A stretch of DNA of 64,000 nt, taken from the NCBI GenBank assembly GCA_035542475.1, contig DATKLL010000053.1, positions 1-64,000 on the forward strand, written 5' to 3'. The stretch's first letter is position 1. The number at the start of each line of letters is the position of its first letter. The notes below the pieces were generated by a model, which was given only the letters and a program-made list of their open reading frames with translations, was not told the DNA's origin and did not search any database. Source of the stretch: DATKLL01 sp035542475 (GTDB lineage Bacteria; Desulfobacterota; Syntrophia; Syntrophales; UBA2185). Positions 53,728 to 62,398 of the stretch are shown piece after piece. Made by a program: the position numbers and the translations under genes.

Positions 53728-53882
53728 GTGTTTTGAGAGCTTTTTTAGATGATTGCAAGAAACTTAGTAGCGTAATAAAATGTTGTATAATCAGCATGTT
53801 ATGAATTTAACTCAATGTGTTCACAATGATGAATCTGGCAGTGTGGAACACTCTCTTTTATAGATACAGCAAGAAATCTGCC
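53728..53882. other. Spacer between the fliD promoter and fliC terminator
   Basis: About 150 nt with no gene and no clear signal beyond AT-rich DNA. With the terminator at 53883 and promoter at 53700 it accounts for the 315-nt gap between fliC and fliD. Confidence 0.5.
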
Positions 53883-53917
53883 AAAAAAAGCCCCGCAATC
53901 AGGAATGATTGCGGGGC
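53883..53917 (-). terminator. Rho-independent terminator after fliC
   Basis: On the minus strand an 11-bp stem (GCCCCGCAATC and its complement, 6-nt loop) is followed by TTTTTTT. It lies 28 nt after the fliC stop and makes fliC a single-gene transcript. Confidence 0.92.
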
Positions 53918-53944
53918 GTCCGATTAAAGGGTTAGAAGATGAGA

Positions 53945-55063
53945 TTATTTGAACAGTGAGAGAACTTGCTGTGGAGCCATGTTGGCCTGGGCTAACATCG
54001 CCGTACCTGCCTGTACAAGGATCTGGTTCTTGGTGAAGTTCGTCATTTCCGAAGCCATGTCCACATCTTTGATTGTCGAATTTGCAGCAGTGTAGTTCTG
54101 TATCGTGGTGGAGAGGTTCGCGCTCGCATAACCCAGTCTGTTTTGTGCCGCACCGATTGCGCCTTGTGCATTACTCAGTGCACTAATGGCTGTGTTGATT
54201 GTGTCAAGGAAAGAAAGCGCAGTCGTCGCAAGTGAGAGTTGACCCGTCTGTAGAGAAAGAGCCGAAGCTTTGACACTGCTTAGCGAAATACTGATCCTGT
54301 CATAAGCATTACTTGACGTGCCAACCTGGAAATTGGCGGCCGATGAGTTGGTGCCAGTAATTACGCCGTCTGAAGCATTGGACAAATGTTCATTGACTGT
54401 TAAAGTCAGGCCCAGAGAAGCGAAGGTGACATTTTTTGTCGCGCCCGTTCCGGGTGTCGCGACACCGTACATGATCTCTGAATGCTCGACCCCGCCTATC
54501 GTCGCACTGACAGTTATGTCCTCACCGGAAGCGGCGTTATCCGCTGTTGATATGGTGTATGCTACACCCATAGCCAATCCACTGGCGCCACTAAGGCCTC
54601 CTGAGGCAGTTATGGTGGCACCTGCCGTAATAGTAACTCCAAATGTCCCATTCAACAGGGGAGTACCGGAGTAATTTGTCGAATTGGCGATCCGATCGAT
54701 TTCGGCGATCAGCTGGTCGCCTTCCGCGTTGATCTTATCGAGGTTTGTCCCGGCATTTGCAGAAGAAGCCTGCGTGGCCAGTTCTTTTAATCTTGTCAAC
54801 ATATTGTCAATCTGATCCATGGCACCGCCGGCAACCTGCAGCAGGGCGTTTGCCTGGCTCACGTTCTGGCTTCCCATTTTGTAGCTGGCTATGTCGGCGC
54901 TGAACTGCTGAGAAATGGCCAGTCCTGCCGCATCATCAGCGGCTGAATTAATACGATAACCTGAAGAAAGTCTTTCAAGAGACTTACTCATTGCACCTGA
55001 GGAAATATTAAGATTCCTCTGCGCGTTCAATGCTGCGATGTTACTTTGAATTACGAATCCCAT
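53945..55063 (-). CDS. fliC: Flagellin FliC
   Basis: 372 aa. N-terminal D0/D1: FVIQSNIAALNAQRNLNISS, MSKSLERLSSGYRINSAADD and AAGLAISQQ. C-terminal: AQNRLGYASANLSTTIQNYT and QILVQAGTAMLAQANMAPQQ, ending VLSLFK. The middle (about 140-270) is Gly/Ala/Ser/Thr-rich, a surface-exposed region and likely O-glycan target. One flagellin gene is seen in the window. The leader has a sigma-28 promoter, a CsrA-type hairpin and a site over the Shine-Dalgarno. Glycan genes follow upstream on the DNA, so decoration is plausible. Confidence 0.97.
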   Translation of the reverse strand: MGFVIQSNIAALNAQRNLNISSGAMSKSLERLSSGYRINSAADDAAGLAISQQFSADIASYKMGSQNVSQANALLQVAGGAMDQIDNMLTRLKELATQASSANAGTNLDKINAEGDQLIAEIDRIANSTNYSGTPLLNGTFGVTITAGATITASGGLSGASGLAMGVAYTISTADNAASGEDITVSATIGGVEHSEIMYGVATPGTGATKNVTFASLGLTLTVNEHLSNASDGVITGTNSSAANFQVGTSSNAYDRISISLSSVKASALSLQTGQLSLATTALSFLDTINTAISALSNAQGAIGAAQNRLGYASANLSTTIQNYTAANSTIKDVDMASEMTNFTKNQILVQAGTAMLAQANMAPQQVLSLFK

Positions 55064-55069
55064 GATTTT

Positions 55070-55079
55070 ATCCTCCTTG
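55070..55079 (-). promoter_or_regulatory. CsrA-like site over the fliC ribosome site
   Basis: CAAGGAGGAT contains the Shine-Dalgarno GGAGG 8 nt before the ATG and resembles the CsrA consensus core CARGGAU. Binding here would block translation. Confidence 0.5.
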
Positions 55080-55105
55080 ATTTTTTTATTTTTTTAGGGA
55101 TTGTT

Positions 55106-55121
55106 TTGGCATCCTTGCCAA
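55106..55121 (-). promoter_or_regulatory. CsrA-type hairpin in the fliC leader
   Basis: Minus strand TTGGCA-AGGA-TGCCAA: a 6-bp stem presenting AGGA in the loop. It contains CAAGGATG, matching the core of the CsrA consensus (ACARGGAUGU). With the site at 55070 it reproduces the two-site arrangement of the Bacillus hag leader. Confidence 0.65.
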
Positions 55122-55142
55122 TTGTTTTAAAAGTTTTATTGT

Positions 55143-55163
55143 TTATAACCGGGGCTTTTTCAT
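55143..55163 (-). other. Possible 6-residue leader peptide in the fliC leader
   Basis: ATG AAA AAG CCC CGG TTA TAA with GGGG a few nt upstream. Very short; may be chance. GGAAGGAGG at 55198-55206 near the 5' end is a second GGA-rich site. Confidence 0.2.
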
Positions 55164-55222
55164 TTTATCCCCACTCACATTGCCGAAGTTTCTTTCACCT
55201 CCTTCCGTACTCTTTGGCCTTA

Positions 55223-55250
55223 TTATCGGTTCAAAGGTGAAAATACTTGA
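55223..55250 (-). promoter_or_regulatory. Sigma-28 promoter of fliC
   Basis: Minus strand TCAAGTAT, 16-nt gap after TCAA, then ACCGATAA (7 of 8). Transcription starts near 55214, leaving a ~150-nt leader with CsrA-like sites. Confidence 0.75.
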
Positions 55251-55280
55251 GAAAAAAACTGATAACAAAAATAATGGGGA

Positions 55281-57902
55281 TCAATTCCTGCCGGAAGGCA
55301 GCAAGGATAAAACGGTGGATACCTGGGCGGAGAGGTCCTTATAATTAATCAGCGCATTATTAATTTCACATAAGATGCCTGATATATCTTCAACTTTATC
55401 AACAGTTCTATTTCTGTTTAACCGCAGTTCTTTCAGGATCAAATCGCACCAGTGGATAAACTCAATGATTCGATTTTGCCTGAGTTCTATTTCACAGAGG
55501 TATAAAAGGGACTTGAGCATTCCTTTTTCAAGGTTGTGTACGCGTTCGAAAAACAACCTCGCGTTGTCGAATTGACCGAGCTGCAGTGCTATTTCACCAA
55601 GATGAAGCCATGGCGACGATTCCTGAGGATTGATTTCTATAGCCCTGTTGAATGCCTCAATGGCACGGTCGAGACAATTCTGCCGCCGATAGAAAAGGCC
55701 AAGGGTGCATAGGGTGGTATGGTTCTGAGGATCTATTTTCATGAGGGCATCAAGTGCTTTATCCGCTGTTGTTAAATCTTCCGCGGCCAGTGACACGGCA
55801 GAGAGGCGGCTCAGAATCATGATATCCTGGCTGCCCAGTTCTAAAAGACGCTCCAGACATCGTTTTTCATCCGTTTCGTTCTTTATTTTATTGTTCAATT
55901 TTGCGAGCATACACCAGACTGAAGGCTCATCAGGAGCCTCCTCCAGAGCAAGATCCAGATATTTACGGGCCAAGCCAAGATCGCCCGAACGATCCTTATG
56001 AAAGGTTCCGACATTCTGCCAAACCTGCCATTTATCATCCGCAATCTCATAGGCTGCCTGATAATGCTTGCCCATATTCGCATAATCTTTCAGGGCATGG
56101 TACGCATGGCCGATAAGGAGATTGATGCTCCTTCCTTCACTCATTGTGGAGTTTATGATCGTACCAGTTTTGTCTGGATTTTTTTCATAAAAGTCACGCA
56201 GGTCTAAATAGTGCAGCCCATAGTGCAAGACATCATCCCACTGTTCTTCCTCAACAGCAAGCAAGGTCATAGTATAGTGTGAATCAAGATGGTCAGGGCA
56301 TTTTTTTAGCACCTGCAAAGAATAATCGCGTACCTTTTCCAGGTCTCCCAGAAAAAAAGAGGCTACAGCGGCGTTATGGCATGTCCATAAATAAATTGTG
56401 TTACTATCGCCCTGCTTATCTGCCAGGTCGAGGGCGAGTAATGATTCTTCTACGCATTGCTTGTACATCCTACGGGTGAGATAGGATGTTCCCAGATAAT
56501 GGTGCGGCATGGGATCATCCGGCGCTTCACAAATCTGTTTTTTTAGAAGCTCAGTGGTTCTTAAGAACTTTTCATTCGCTTTCTTTTCCTCGAGATTGTA
56601 TCCATAGTGCATGAGTTCAATCGCAGAATGTTTGGTAAAGGTATGACCGATGACACGGTTATGAACTGTACCTTCATAATGAATGATGCTGTTGTTCCGG
56701 AAGAATCTTTCAGAATTATGTCTGGCTGTCTTTCGACCACCGCTGTATACACTGATAACATTGGCATATATGGCGTCAGATAACCCGGCTTCACGAATGG
56801 CCTGTCGTATTTCTGGTCTGGAGGATTCAAGCAGTTCTTCGTCGGCATCGATAGTAAATATCCAGTCACCCGTTGCGTATTTTATGGCCTGATTGCGCGC
56901 CTTACTGAAGCTGCCTTCCCAGGGATGAAAGTAAATCTTGCCTGTGAATTTCCTTGCGATGTCCACAGTCTTATCCGTGGACCCTGTATCTACGATAATG
57001 ATCTCATCTACAACATCTTTCACACTGTTAAGACACTGCTCCAGGAAGGCTTCCTCATTTTTAACGATCATGCAGCAACTGATCGTTGGTTCTTTCCCGT
57101 TATGTTCTTCCATATGTGAAATTTTCGTTAGCAGATATTTGACCGTTTCATCACGGGAATTTTGCCGGTGTGCCTTATCGAGATATAAAAAGGATTTGAC
57201 CGGATTGTTTTTATTGTAAAAATAAATACCGATCGCCCGGAGCGCGACAAATGGCTCCGGCGCATATTTTATTGCCTTATCGAAGGATTCTTGAGAATTA
57301 ACCTCCTGCCCCAGTTCAAAACAGGCTATACCAATGAGGACATGCATGTTCCATCCTTCTTTCAGGGTGCAGGTCATGAAATTACCGAAATCCGCATGTG
57401 ATGTCCTTAATAATTGAACAAGGTTCAAGTATTTATGACCATGTTCAATCGTGCGTGACCATTGCTGTGAGTCATAATATACGGCAGTTAGGATATAATG
57501 CGCATCAATGTGCTTTGGAAACCTCTCAATGCTTGATAAAGCCACTTCCTCAGCATTTTTTAAATCTCCCAAACGGTAATAGGACATGGCTGCATTGTAA
57601 CGCGACCACAGGTAGACCATGTTGGGATCGTTTTTATCTTCAGATAGTTTGATTGCCTTCAGGCTTGTCTCAAGTGCTTCCTGAAACATGCCCTGGCTTA
57701 AATAGGAACAGCTTAAATGGTGATATATCATGGGATTATTCGGGTCGTCTTTCAAATCCGCTTTAAGGCGAGATACCGTTCTCTCAAACTCCTGCTTTGA
57801 CTGACGCTGCGTCAAGTCATAACCATCATGGGTGGGATGGAGAGGTTCTGTTGAATGCTTTGCGGCAACGACAGCCGATTTATTTCTTTTTTTCTTTTTC
57901 AC
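55281..57902 (-). CDS. Glycosyltransferase family 2 embedded in TPR repeats
   Basis: 873 aa. About 1-270 are TPR repeats; a GT2 domain spans about 275-460 (CCMIVKNEEAFLEQCLNSVK, IIVDTGSTDKTVDIARKF and the metal-binding TIDADEELLE); TPRs continue to the end. No TM or signal. This TPR-GT2 form occurs near flagellin or surface-glycan genes; the TPRs may hold the acceptor protein. The enzyme could glycosylate flagellin in the cytoplasm before export, as its gene follows fliC by 217 nt; that is inference. It could equally act on a lipid-linked sugar. Confidence 0.85.
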   Translation of the reverse strand: MKKKKRNKSAVVAAKHSTEPLHPTHDGYDLTQRQSKQEFERTVSRLKADLKDDPNNPMIYHHLSCSYLSQGMFQEALETSLKAIKLSEDKNDPNMVYLWSRYNAAMSYYRLGDLKNAEEVALSSIERFPKHIDAHYILTAVYYDSQQWSRTIEHGHKYLNLVQLLRTSHADFGNFMTCTLKEGWNMHVLIGIACFELGQEVNSQESFDKAIKYAPEPFVALRAIGIYFYNKNNPVKSFLYLDKAHRQNSRDETVKYLLTKISHMEEHNGKEPTISCCMIVKNEEAFLEQCLNSVKDVVDEIIIVDTGSTDKTVDIARKFTGKIYFHPWEGSFSKARNQAIKYATGDWIFTIDADEELLESSRPEIRQAIREAGLSDAIYANVISVYSGGRKTARHNSERFFRNNSIIHYEGTVHNRVIGHTFTKHSAIELMHYGYNLEEKKANEKFLRTTELLKKQICEAPDDPMPHHYLGTSYLTRRMYKQCVEESLLALDLADKQGDSNTIYLWTCHNAAVASFFLGDLEKVRDYSLQVLKKCPDHLDSHYTMTLLAVEEEQWDDVLHYGLHYLDLRDFYEKNPDKTGTIINSTMSEGRSINLLIGHAYHALKDYANMGKHYQAAYEIADDKWQVWQNVGTFHKDRSGDLGLARKYLDLALEEAPDEPSVWCMLAKLNNKIKNETDEKRCLERLLELGSQDIMILSRLSAVSLAAEDLTTADKALDALMKIDPQNHTTLCTLGLFYRRQNCLDRAIEAFNRAIEINPQESSPWLHLGEIALQLGQFDNARLFFERVHNLEKGMLKSLLYLCEIELRQNRIIEFIHWCDLILKELRLNRNRTVDKVEDISGILCEINNALINYKDLSAQVSTVLSLLPSGRN

Positions 57903-57983
57903 GAATTATTCTCAAACGAATCGGGACTGTTCATGACTCTAATTTTTAAATTATATTTCAACCCTGAAATGTCATAGGACTTT

Positions 57984-59642
57984 TCATAGAGAAGCTCTAA
58001 AATTTTTAGTTTGATCCGTCCCTGAAAGATTAAAGTCTTTACGTAATTTCGGATAATGAATGCCACACACACCACACGTTTTATTACTATCTAATTTATA
58101 TCCGCACTCGCAAATCCAGCCAACTTGCCGCGCGGGATTGCCTGTTACTAGGGCATAGTCCTTTATATCTTTAGTAACGACAGCGCCTGCTCCTATGAAA
58201 GCATAACGTCCAATAGTTACGCCACAGATTATAGTAGCATTTGCACCGATAGTAGCGCCTTTTTTAACTAGAGTCGGCTTTATCTCTTCCACTCGACGAA
58301 TAGCAGCCCTTGGATTGTAAACGTTCGTGAAAACCATGGAAGGTCCACAAAATACCTCGTCTTCAAGAATCACACCTTTATATATACTGACGTTATTCTG
58401 GATTTTGCATTTATTACCTATACTGACATGTGGACCGATGACAACATTCTGCCCGATAGTACAATCTTTGCCAATCCTAGAACCGGTGAGGATATGGGAG
58501 AAATGCCAGATCTTAGTATTATCGCCTATCGACACATCATCATCTATAATTGCTGACGGGTGAATATATGACTTACTGAGATTACAGGATTGTTGTGATG
58601 TTTTTTGAGTCTGCTGCGGTGTAAGCTCCCATATTGATGACCTTTCATTTAAATTGATCTTACGACCATCTTGATTTAAAGATTCCTGGCTCGAATTAAG
58701 AACCTTCAATACACGTAAACCTTCATTTCCGTCTGTGATGGCCTTGTTACCGTTTTTTATGCACCGGATGAATGTTTCACATTCTAAACGCAAAGGTTCA
58801 ATTTCCGGTATATCACAGATCAATGTCGGTTCGGTCTTTGATGGGATCGGGATATTAATCTGCCATTTGATTTCGTGCTGATATAAAAGCAGCTTTTCAT
58901 TCCAGGGCTTTGTATCATCAAAAACCGCCATTTTCCGGTCGCCCACCACAATGAGTTTCTGTTCCTTAAAAGGATGAAGCCACGAAACAAATACATGGGC
59001 TCGCAGACCCGATGGAAATTCCATGTGGGTTGTAGTTACATCTGCGATTTTTTTATGAAGGTAATTTCCACCCATGCACTGGACACTTTCGGGCATGTCT
59101 CCAGCCAGGGTTAAGATCATAGAAATATCATGAGGCGCGAAAGACCAGAGAGCATTTTCCTCACGGCGAATCTTTCCCAAATTGAGACGATGCGAATAGA
59201 TGTAGTTTATGCGGCCAAGGTCACCATTTTCAACAAGAGACTTTAAACGTTGAAATGCAGGATGATACTGCATAAGGTGACCAACCATGATTATAAGATT
59301 TCGTTCTTCAGCAAGGTGAATAAGTTCAATCGCCTCGTTTTCATGCAGTACTAGAGGTTTTTCAACGAGTATATGTTTATTCGACAGCAGGGCTTCGCGT
59401 GCTATGCTGAAATGCGTTTCAGCCGGTGTTGCGATTACTACTCCATCGATATCTTCACGAGAAAAGACGTCATTTATAGCTAAACATATTTCTGCGTTCG
59501 GGTACCGTTTTTTTAAATGTTCTAATAGAGTTTCATTTTTATCGCATATAATTTTCAATGAACCCAAGTCGGAATAATTTCTTAATAAATTTTTCCCCCA
59601 ATAACCTGCTCCTATCACAGCTATGTTTGCAATTTTTTCCAT
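57984..59642 (-). CDS. Fusion: Gfo/Idh/MocA dehydrogenase, left-handed beta-helix acetyltransferase, zinc-ribbon tail
   Basis: 552 aa. Residues 1-330: an oxidoreductase with the Rossmann start IAVIGAGYWGKNLLRNYSDL and EKPLVLHENEAIELI (EKP is the catalytic-site motif). Residues ~355-510: hexapeptide repeats of a beta-helix acyltransferase (AIIDDDVSIGDNTKIWHFSH, IGKDCTIGQNVVIGPHVSIG and VTIGRYAFIGAGAVVTKDI, like WbpD/WlbB). The end has CECGYKLDSNKTCGVCG, a Cys4 zinc ribbon. This joins two steps of 2,3-diamino-uronic-acid synthesis (WbpB- and WbpD-like), so the sugar is likely a diacetamido sugar. The matching aminotransferase and 2-epimerase genes are not in the window. Confidence 0.85.
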   Translation of the reverse strand: MEKIANIAVIGAGYWGKNLLRNYSDLGSLKIICDKNETLLEHLKKRYPNAEICLAINDVFSREDIDGVVIATPAETHFSIAREALLSNKHILVEKPLVLHENEAIELIHLAEERNLIIMVGHLMQYHPAFQRLKSLVENGDLGRINYIYSHRLNLGKIRREENALWSFAPHDISMILTLAGDMPESVQCMGGNYLHKKIADVTTTHMEFPSGLRAHVFVSWLHPFKEQKLIVVGDRKMAVFDDTKPWNEKLLLYQHEIKWQINIPIPSKTEPTLICDIPEIEPLRLECETFIRCIKNGNKAITDGNEGLRVLKVLNSSQESLNQDGRKINLNERSSIWELTPQQTQKTSQQSCNLSKSYIHPSAIIDDDVSIGDNTKIWHFSHILTGSRIGKDCTIGQNVVIGPHVSIGNKCKIQNNVSIYKGVILEDEVFCGPSMVFTNVYNPRAAIRRVEEIKPTLVKKGATIGANATIICGVTIGRYAFIGAGAVVTKDIKDYALVTGNPARQVGWICECGYKLDSNKTCGVCGIHYPKLRKDFNLSGTDQTKNFRASL

Positions 59643-59814
59643 ATCAGATCTCTAAAATATGTTAATAATATTTAAAACTTTGGCAATTTTCTATCAATTT
59701 CCCATTTAAAAAGAGATTTCATAGAAATAAGTAATCTAAATTTGCAATAACCATACCAAGAAATTGCTTAATTTTAATCATCTTTCTCAAAAGGGAAAAA
59801 TCATGTATCCGCAA

Positions 59815-61572
59815 TTACTTCGTTATTATTTTTTTCTCAATTTCTCCGATTAAGTTTTGCGCACCGGAGTGGGATAAATCAGCCAATAATGTCCTGCTGC
59901 AATATTCAGAAGACCGCTGCAGGTCATTCATCGAGAAACACCATTGAGCCATCATGTACTGGGCATCAGCCCAGGCAGGCGCCAGGTCTGCTGCCGTGCT
60001 GAAGGCAACGCCGGCTCGTTCCAATTCGCCCTGAATGTCATAGATCCGTCCCATACCAAGAGCGGCAGAGCTGAAAAAAGGGTTAGAAAGGAGCGCTTCA
60101 TTATACCAGTGCATTGCCTCCGTATAAACTCCATAGGATTCCAGTAATTCCGCTATGGTAACAGCAGCAGGGGCGTAGCTGGGCCAACGTTTAAACACGG
60201 CAGTTAGTTCCTGAAATGCCGTCATTGGTTCATGATCTTTCAATGATTTCGCTTTAAGCCAATAGGCGCGGAGAGAATGTGGATCGCGTTTGATGGCTTC
60301 ATCAAACCATCGAGACGCTTCAGGGTTGCCTCTGCGAAGGCAACAATAGCCCAGCCAAAACCACGACAGTGAATAATCGGCATATTCTTCGGCGGCATGA
60401 TGGTATATTTTGATGGCATCTTCATAAGAACCAGCGACTTCATAATTGATTCCTTCTAAAATGAGATTCTCAACTGGGGAGGTGGATACTTCGAAGTAAT
60501 CGGCATCTTCACAGCAGCGAACTAGCGGCACGTCCTGATGTAAAGCGGAACTGTATTTGCTACTCCCAACAAATTCCGAATAGAAGGCAAGGCGACGCTC
60601 TACATGAGCATCCTCAATGCGATTGAGTTTCACATAGGCATATGCAGTACGGCTTATACGATTCCGGAGATCGGCGTCACAAGCAAGCGTCGATAAGATT
60701 GATAGGAGTTCCTGAGGCGATTCATAGAGAAAACCCGTTTCTCCATCTTGCACTGAAGCTTTGTAAGGGGTTAGAGAGCTGAGCACCGGCACAACGCCTC
60801 TGGATGCGTATTCCAGAAACTTTATATCGGAACGGCAGCGATTATAATGATTATCCTGAAGAGGTGCAAGGCCGATGTCGACCTTTTGTAAAAAGGCAAG
60901 ATATTCGTCCAGGGTTCCCGGTGGTGTATAAGTAATGCGGCCATCCGGCAAGGCTACAGACAAGATACGGTAAATCGTTTCATCGCCCATAAAGGCAAAA
61001 TCCAAATGAGGATAAGCGTGCATGACCTGAGCAATCACGTCGCTGATTGTTTCGATGTCTTTTTTGTGGCCGGAAGATCCTGCCCATCCCAAATTTACGC
61101 GGTCTGAAGCTGACCGCCCAACCGTTCCTAATGTTGCCATCTGGTTTTCAAATATAACAATTCGTGGATTAATAAACCTGAATTGCTTAGCAAGTCCTGA
61201 ACCTGTTACCTGAACAGCATCTGCCATTCTCATATATTGAAAAGCCAGTGCAAGATTGACCGGATCGGCAAACCAGCCTCTAATCCCAACACCCTCATGC
61301 AGGGACGTAATGTTGTCAGAAAGCTCGTAAATAGTAGGCCGCCCTTTCCGCTTCCTCTCCTCCAATAGCGGCAGAAGGTCATGTTCACTAAGTAAATGAA
61401 GTATGAGGACATCCGCAGACAAACAGAGTGTCTCAAACCAGGGTGAGATTATACTCACTGTAATGACAGTGGCCTTCCCGGTTTTTCCCAAGGCTATCGA
61501 TGGCTGTTCTACCCGGTAAATATAATCGCCAACCTTACGGGTAAGCATGGCAACGGCATTGACAACTAACAT
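59815..61572 (-). CDS. Glycosyltransferase (GT4-like) with C-terminal TPR repeats
   Basis: 585 aa. The N-terminal ~340 residues look like a GT-B transferase: VNLGWAGSSGHKKDIETISD, FMGDETIYRI, and CRSDIKFLEYASRGVVPVLS with GETGFLYESPQELL, the donor-site region of GT4. About 370-580 are TPR repeats (LILEGINYEVAGSYEDAIKI, AALGMGRIYDIQGELERAGV). No TM segment. Second GT-TPR fusion of the block, supporting a shared acceptor that binds TPRs, possibly flagellin. The donor sugar cannot be read from sequence. Confidence 0.8.
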   Translation of the reverse strand: MLVVNAVAMLTRKVGDYIYRVEQPSIALGKTGKATVITVSIISPWFETLCLSADVLILHLLSEHDLLPLLEERKRKGRPTIYELSDNITSLHEGVGIRGWFADPVNLALAFQYMRMADAVQVTGSGLAKQFRFINPRIVIFENQMATLGTVGRSASDRVNLGWAGSSGHKKDIETISDVIAQVMHAYPHLDFAFMGDETIYRILSVALPDGRITYTPPGTLDEYLAFLQKVDIGLAPLQDNHYNRCRSDIKFLEYASRGVVPVLSSLTPYKASVQDGETGFLYESPQELLSILSTLACDADLRNRISRTAYAYVKLNRIEDAHVERRLAFYSEFVGSSKYSSALHQDVPLVRCCEDADYFEVSTSPVENLILEGINYEVAGSYEDAIKIYHHAAEEYADYSLSWFWLGYCCLRRGNPEASRWFDEAIKRDPHSLRAYWLKAKSLKDHEPMTAFQELTAVFKRWPSYAPAAVTIAELLESYGVYTEAMHWYNEALLSNPFFSSAALGMGRIYDIQGELERAGVAFSTAADLAPAWADAQYMMAQWCFSMNDLQRSSEYCSRTLLADLSHSGAQNLIGEIEKKIITK

Positions 61573-61642
61573 ATATGTGTTTCCCGTCTGTGTCGATCAC
61601 GATAAAAATATGAACAATTATGCCCTTTCATGGCTACACCGA

Positions 61643-62398
61643 TTATGGATCTCTGATGCACTTCAGGAATCCGCCAGGCATACATGTCAGGAGGAGTTTA
61701 TTGTCTATTGATTCGTCTATGACAAACCGGTCATTCTCCCTCAAAAATTCGAGGACCGCGGTTTTCGGGTTATTCCCCGGCCCCCAGGGCCGGGGGCGAT
61801 CTTTCTGAACGGGAATATCCTCGATTATTGTATCTCCGCAGATCATATAGAAACCCTTCCCAACCAAGGAATTATAAAGCCGAAGTTCGGAGATTACATG
61901 TTCGTGGGTATGATTCGAATCCAAGATTACCATTGTTTCACGACAGTGATTCACTTCTTCACGAATTCTATTTACTGTATCACGATCAATTGACGATCCC
62001 TCTATCAGAAGAATCTGGCCTGAAACCTCTTTGACATCAGACAAACGCTGCCTCAAATCATTGGGCATGTAAATATCCACGCCGATCACCCGCTGGCCGC
62101 CAAGGACCTTCATCAGCGTTGCGTAAAATAGCAAAGAACCTCCCCAGGCCACACCCAGTTCGATGATGAATTTGGGACGTGTCTGGAATATGATTTCCTG
62201 TAAGGCGAACATGTCCTGCGGGATGTTCAGGATAGGTTCACCAAACCAGTTTGCCTGGTGTATCCAATAATAATGGTCGGCGTCTACAAGTACATTGCGG
62301 GCCTGTCCGATCAAATGGCGATCCCGGCTCATGGACAGCGCTGAGTCAATCCTGAGTTGTTCAAATTCAGCCCTGCTTAGAATGGACTTTTCAGACAT
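61643..62398 (-). CDS. CmcI-like SAM-dependent methyltransferase family protein
   Basis: 251 aa from the ATG at 62398, which has GGAGGAG upstream; a longer frame to 62506 would run into the next gene. Class I fold with IIELGVAWGGSLLFYATLMK (motif I) and VIGVDIYMPND; MVILDSNHTHEHVISELRL is diagnostic of the cephalosporin hydroxylase/CmcI family. Members O-methylate or modify sugars and antibiotics. Probably methylates a sugar of the glycan in this block. Overlaps the upstream epimerase by 8 nt. Confidence 0.8.
   Translation of the reverse strand: MSEKSILSRAEFEQLRIDSALSMSRDRHLIGQARNVLVDADHYYWIHQANWFGEPILNIPQDMFALQEIIFQTRPKFIIELGVAWGGSLLFYATLMKVLGGQRVIGVDIYMPNDLRQRLSDVKEVSGQILLIEGSSIDRDTVNRIREEVNHCRETMVILDSNHTHEHVISELRLYNSLVGKGFYMICGDTIIEDIPVQKDRPRPWGPGNNPKTAVLEFLRENDRFVIDESIDNKLLLTCMPGGFLKCIRDP

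Noticed and set aside
61775..61795. Very GC-rich 9-bp hairpin CCCCGGCCC/GGGCCGGGG
   Set aside because: It lies inside the CmcI-like gene where the codons encode a Pro/Gly/Arg-rich stretch; no T-run, so not a terminator.
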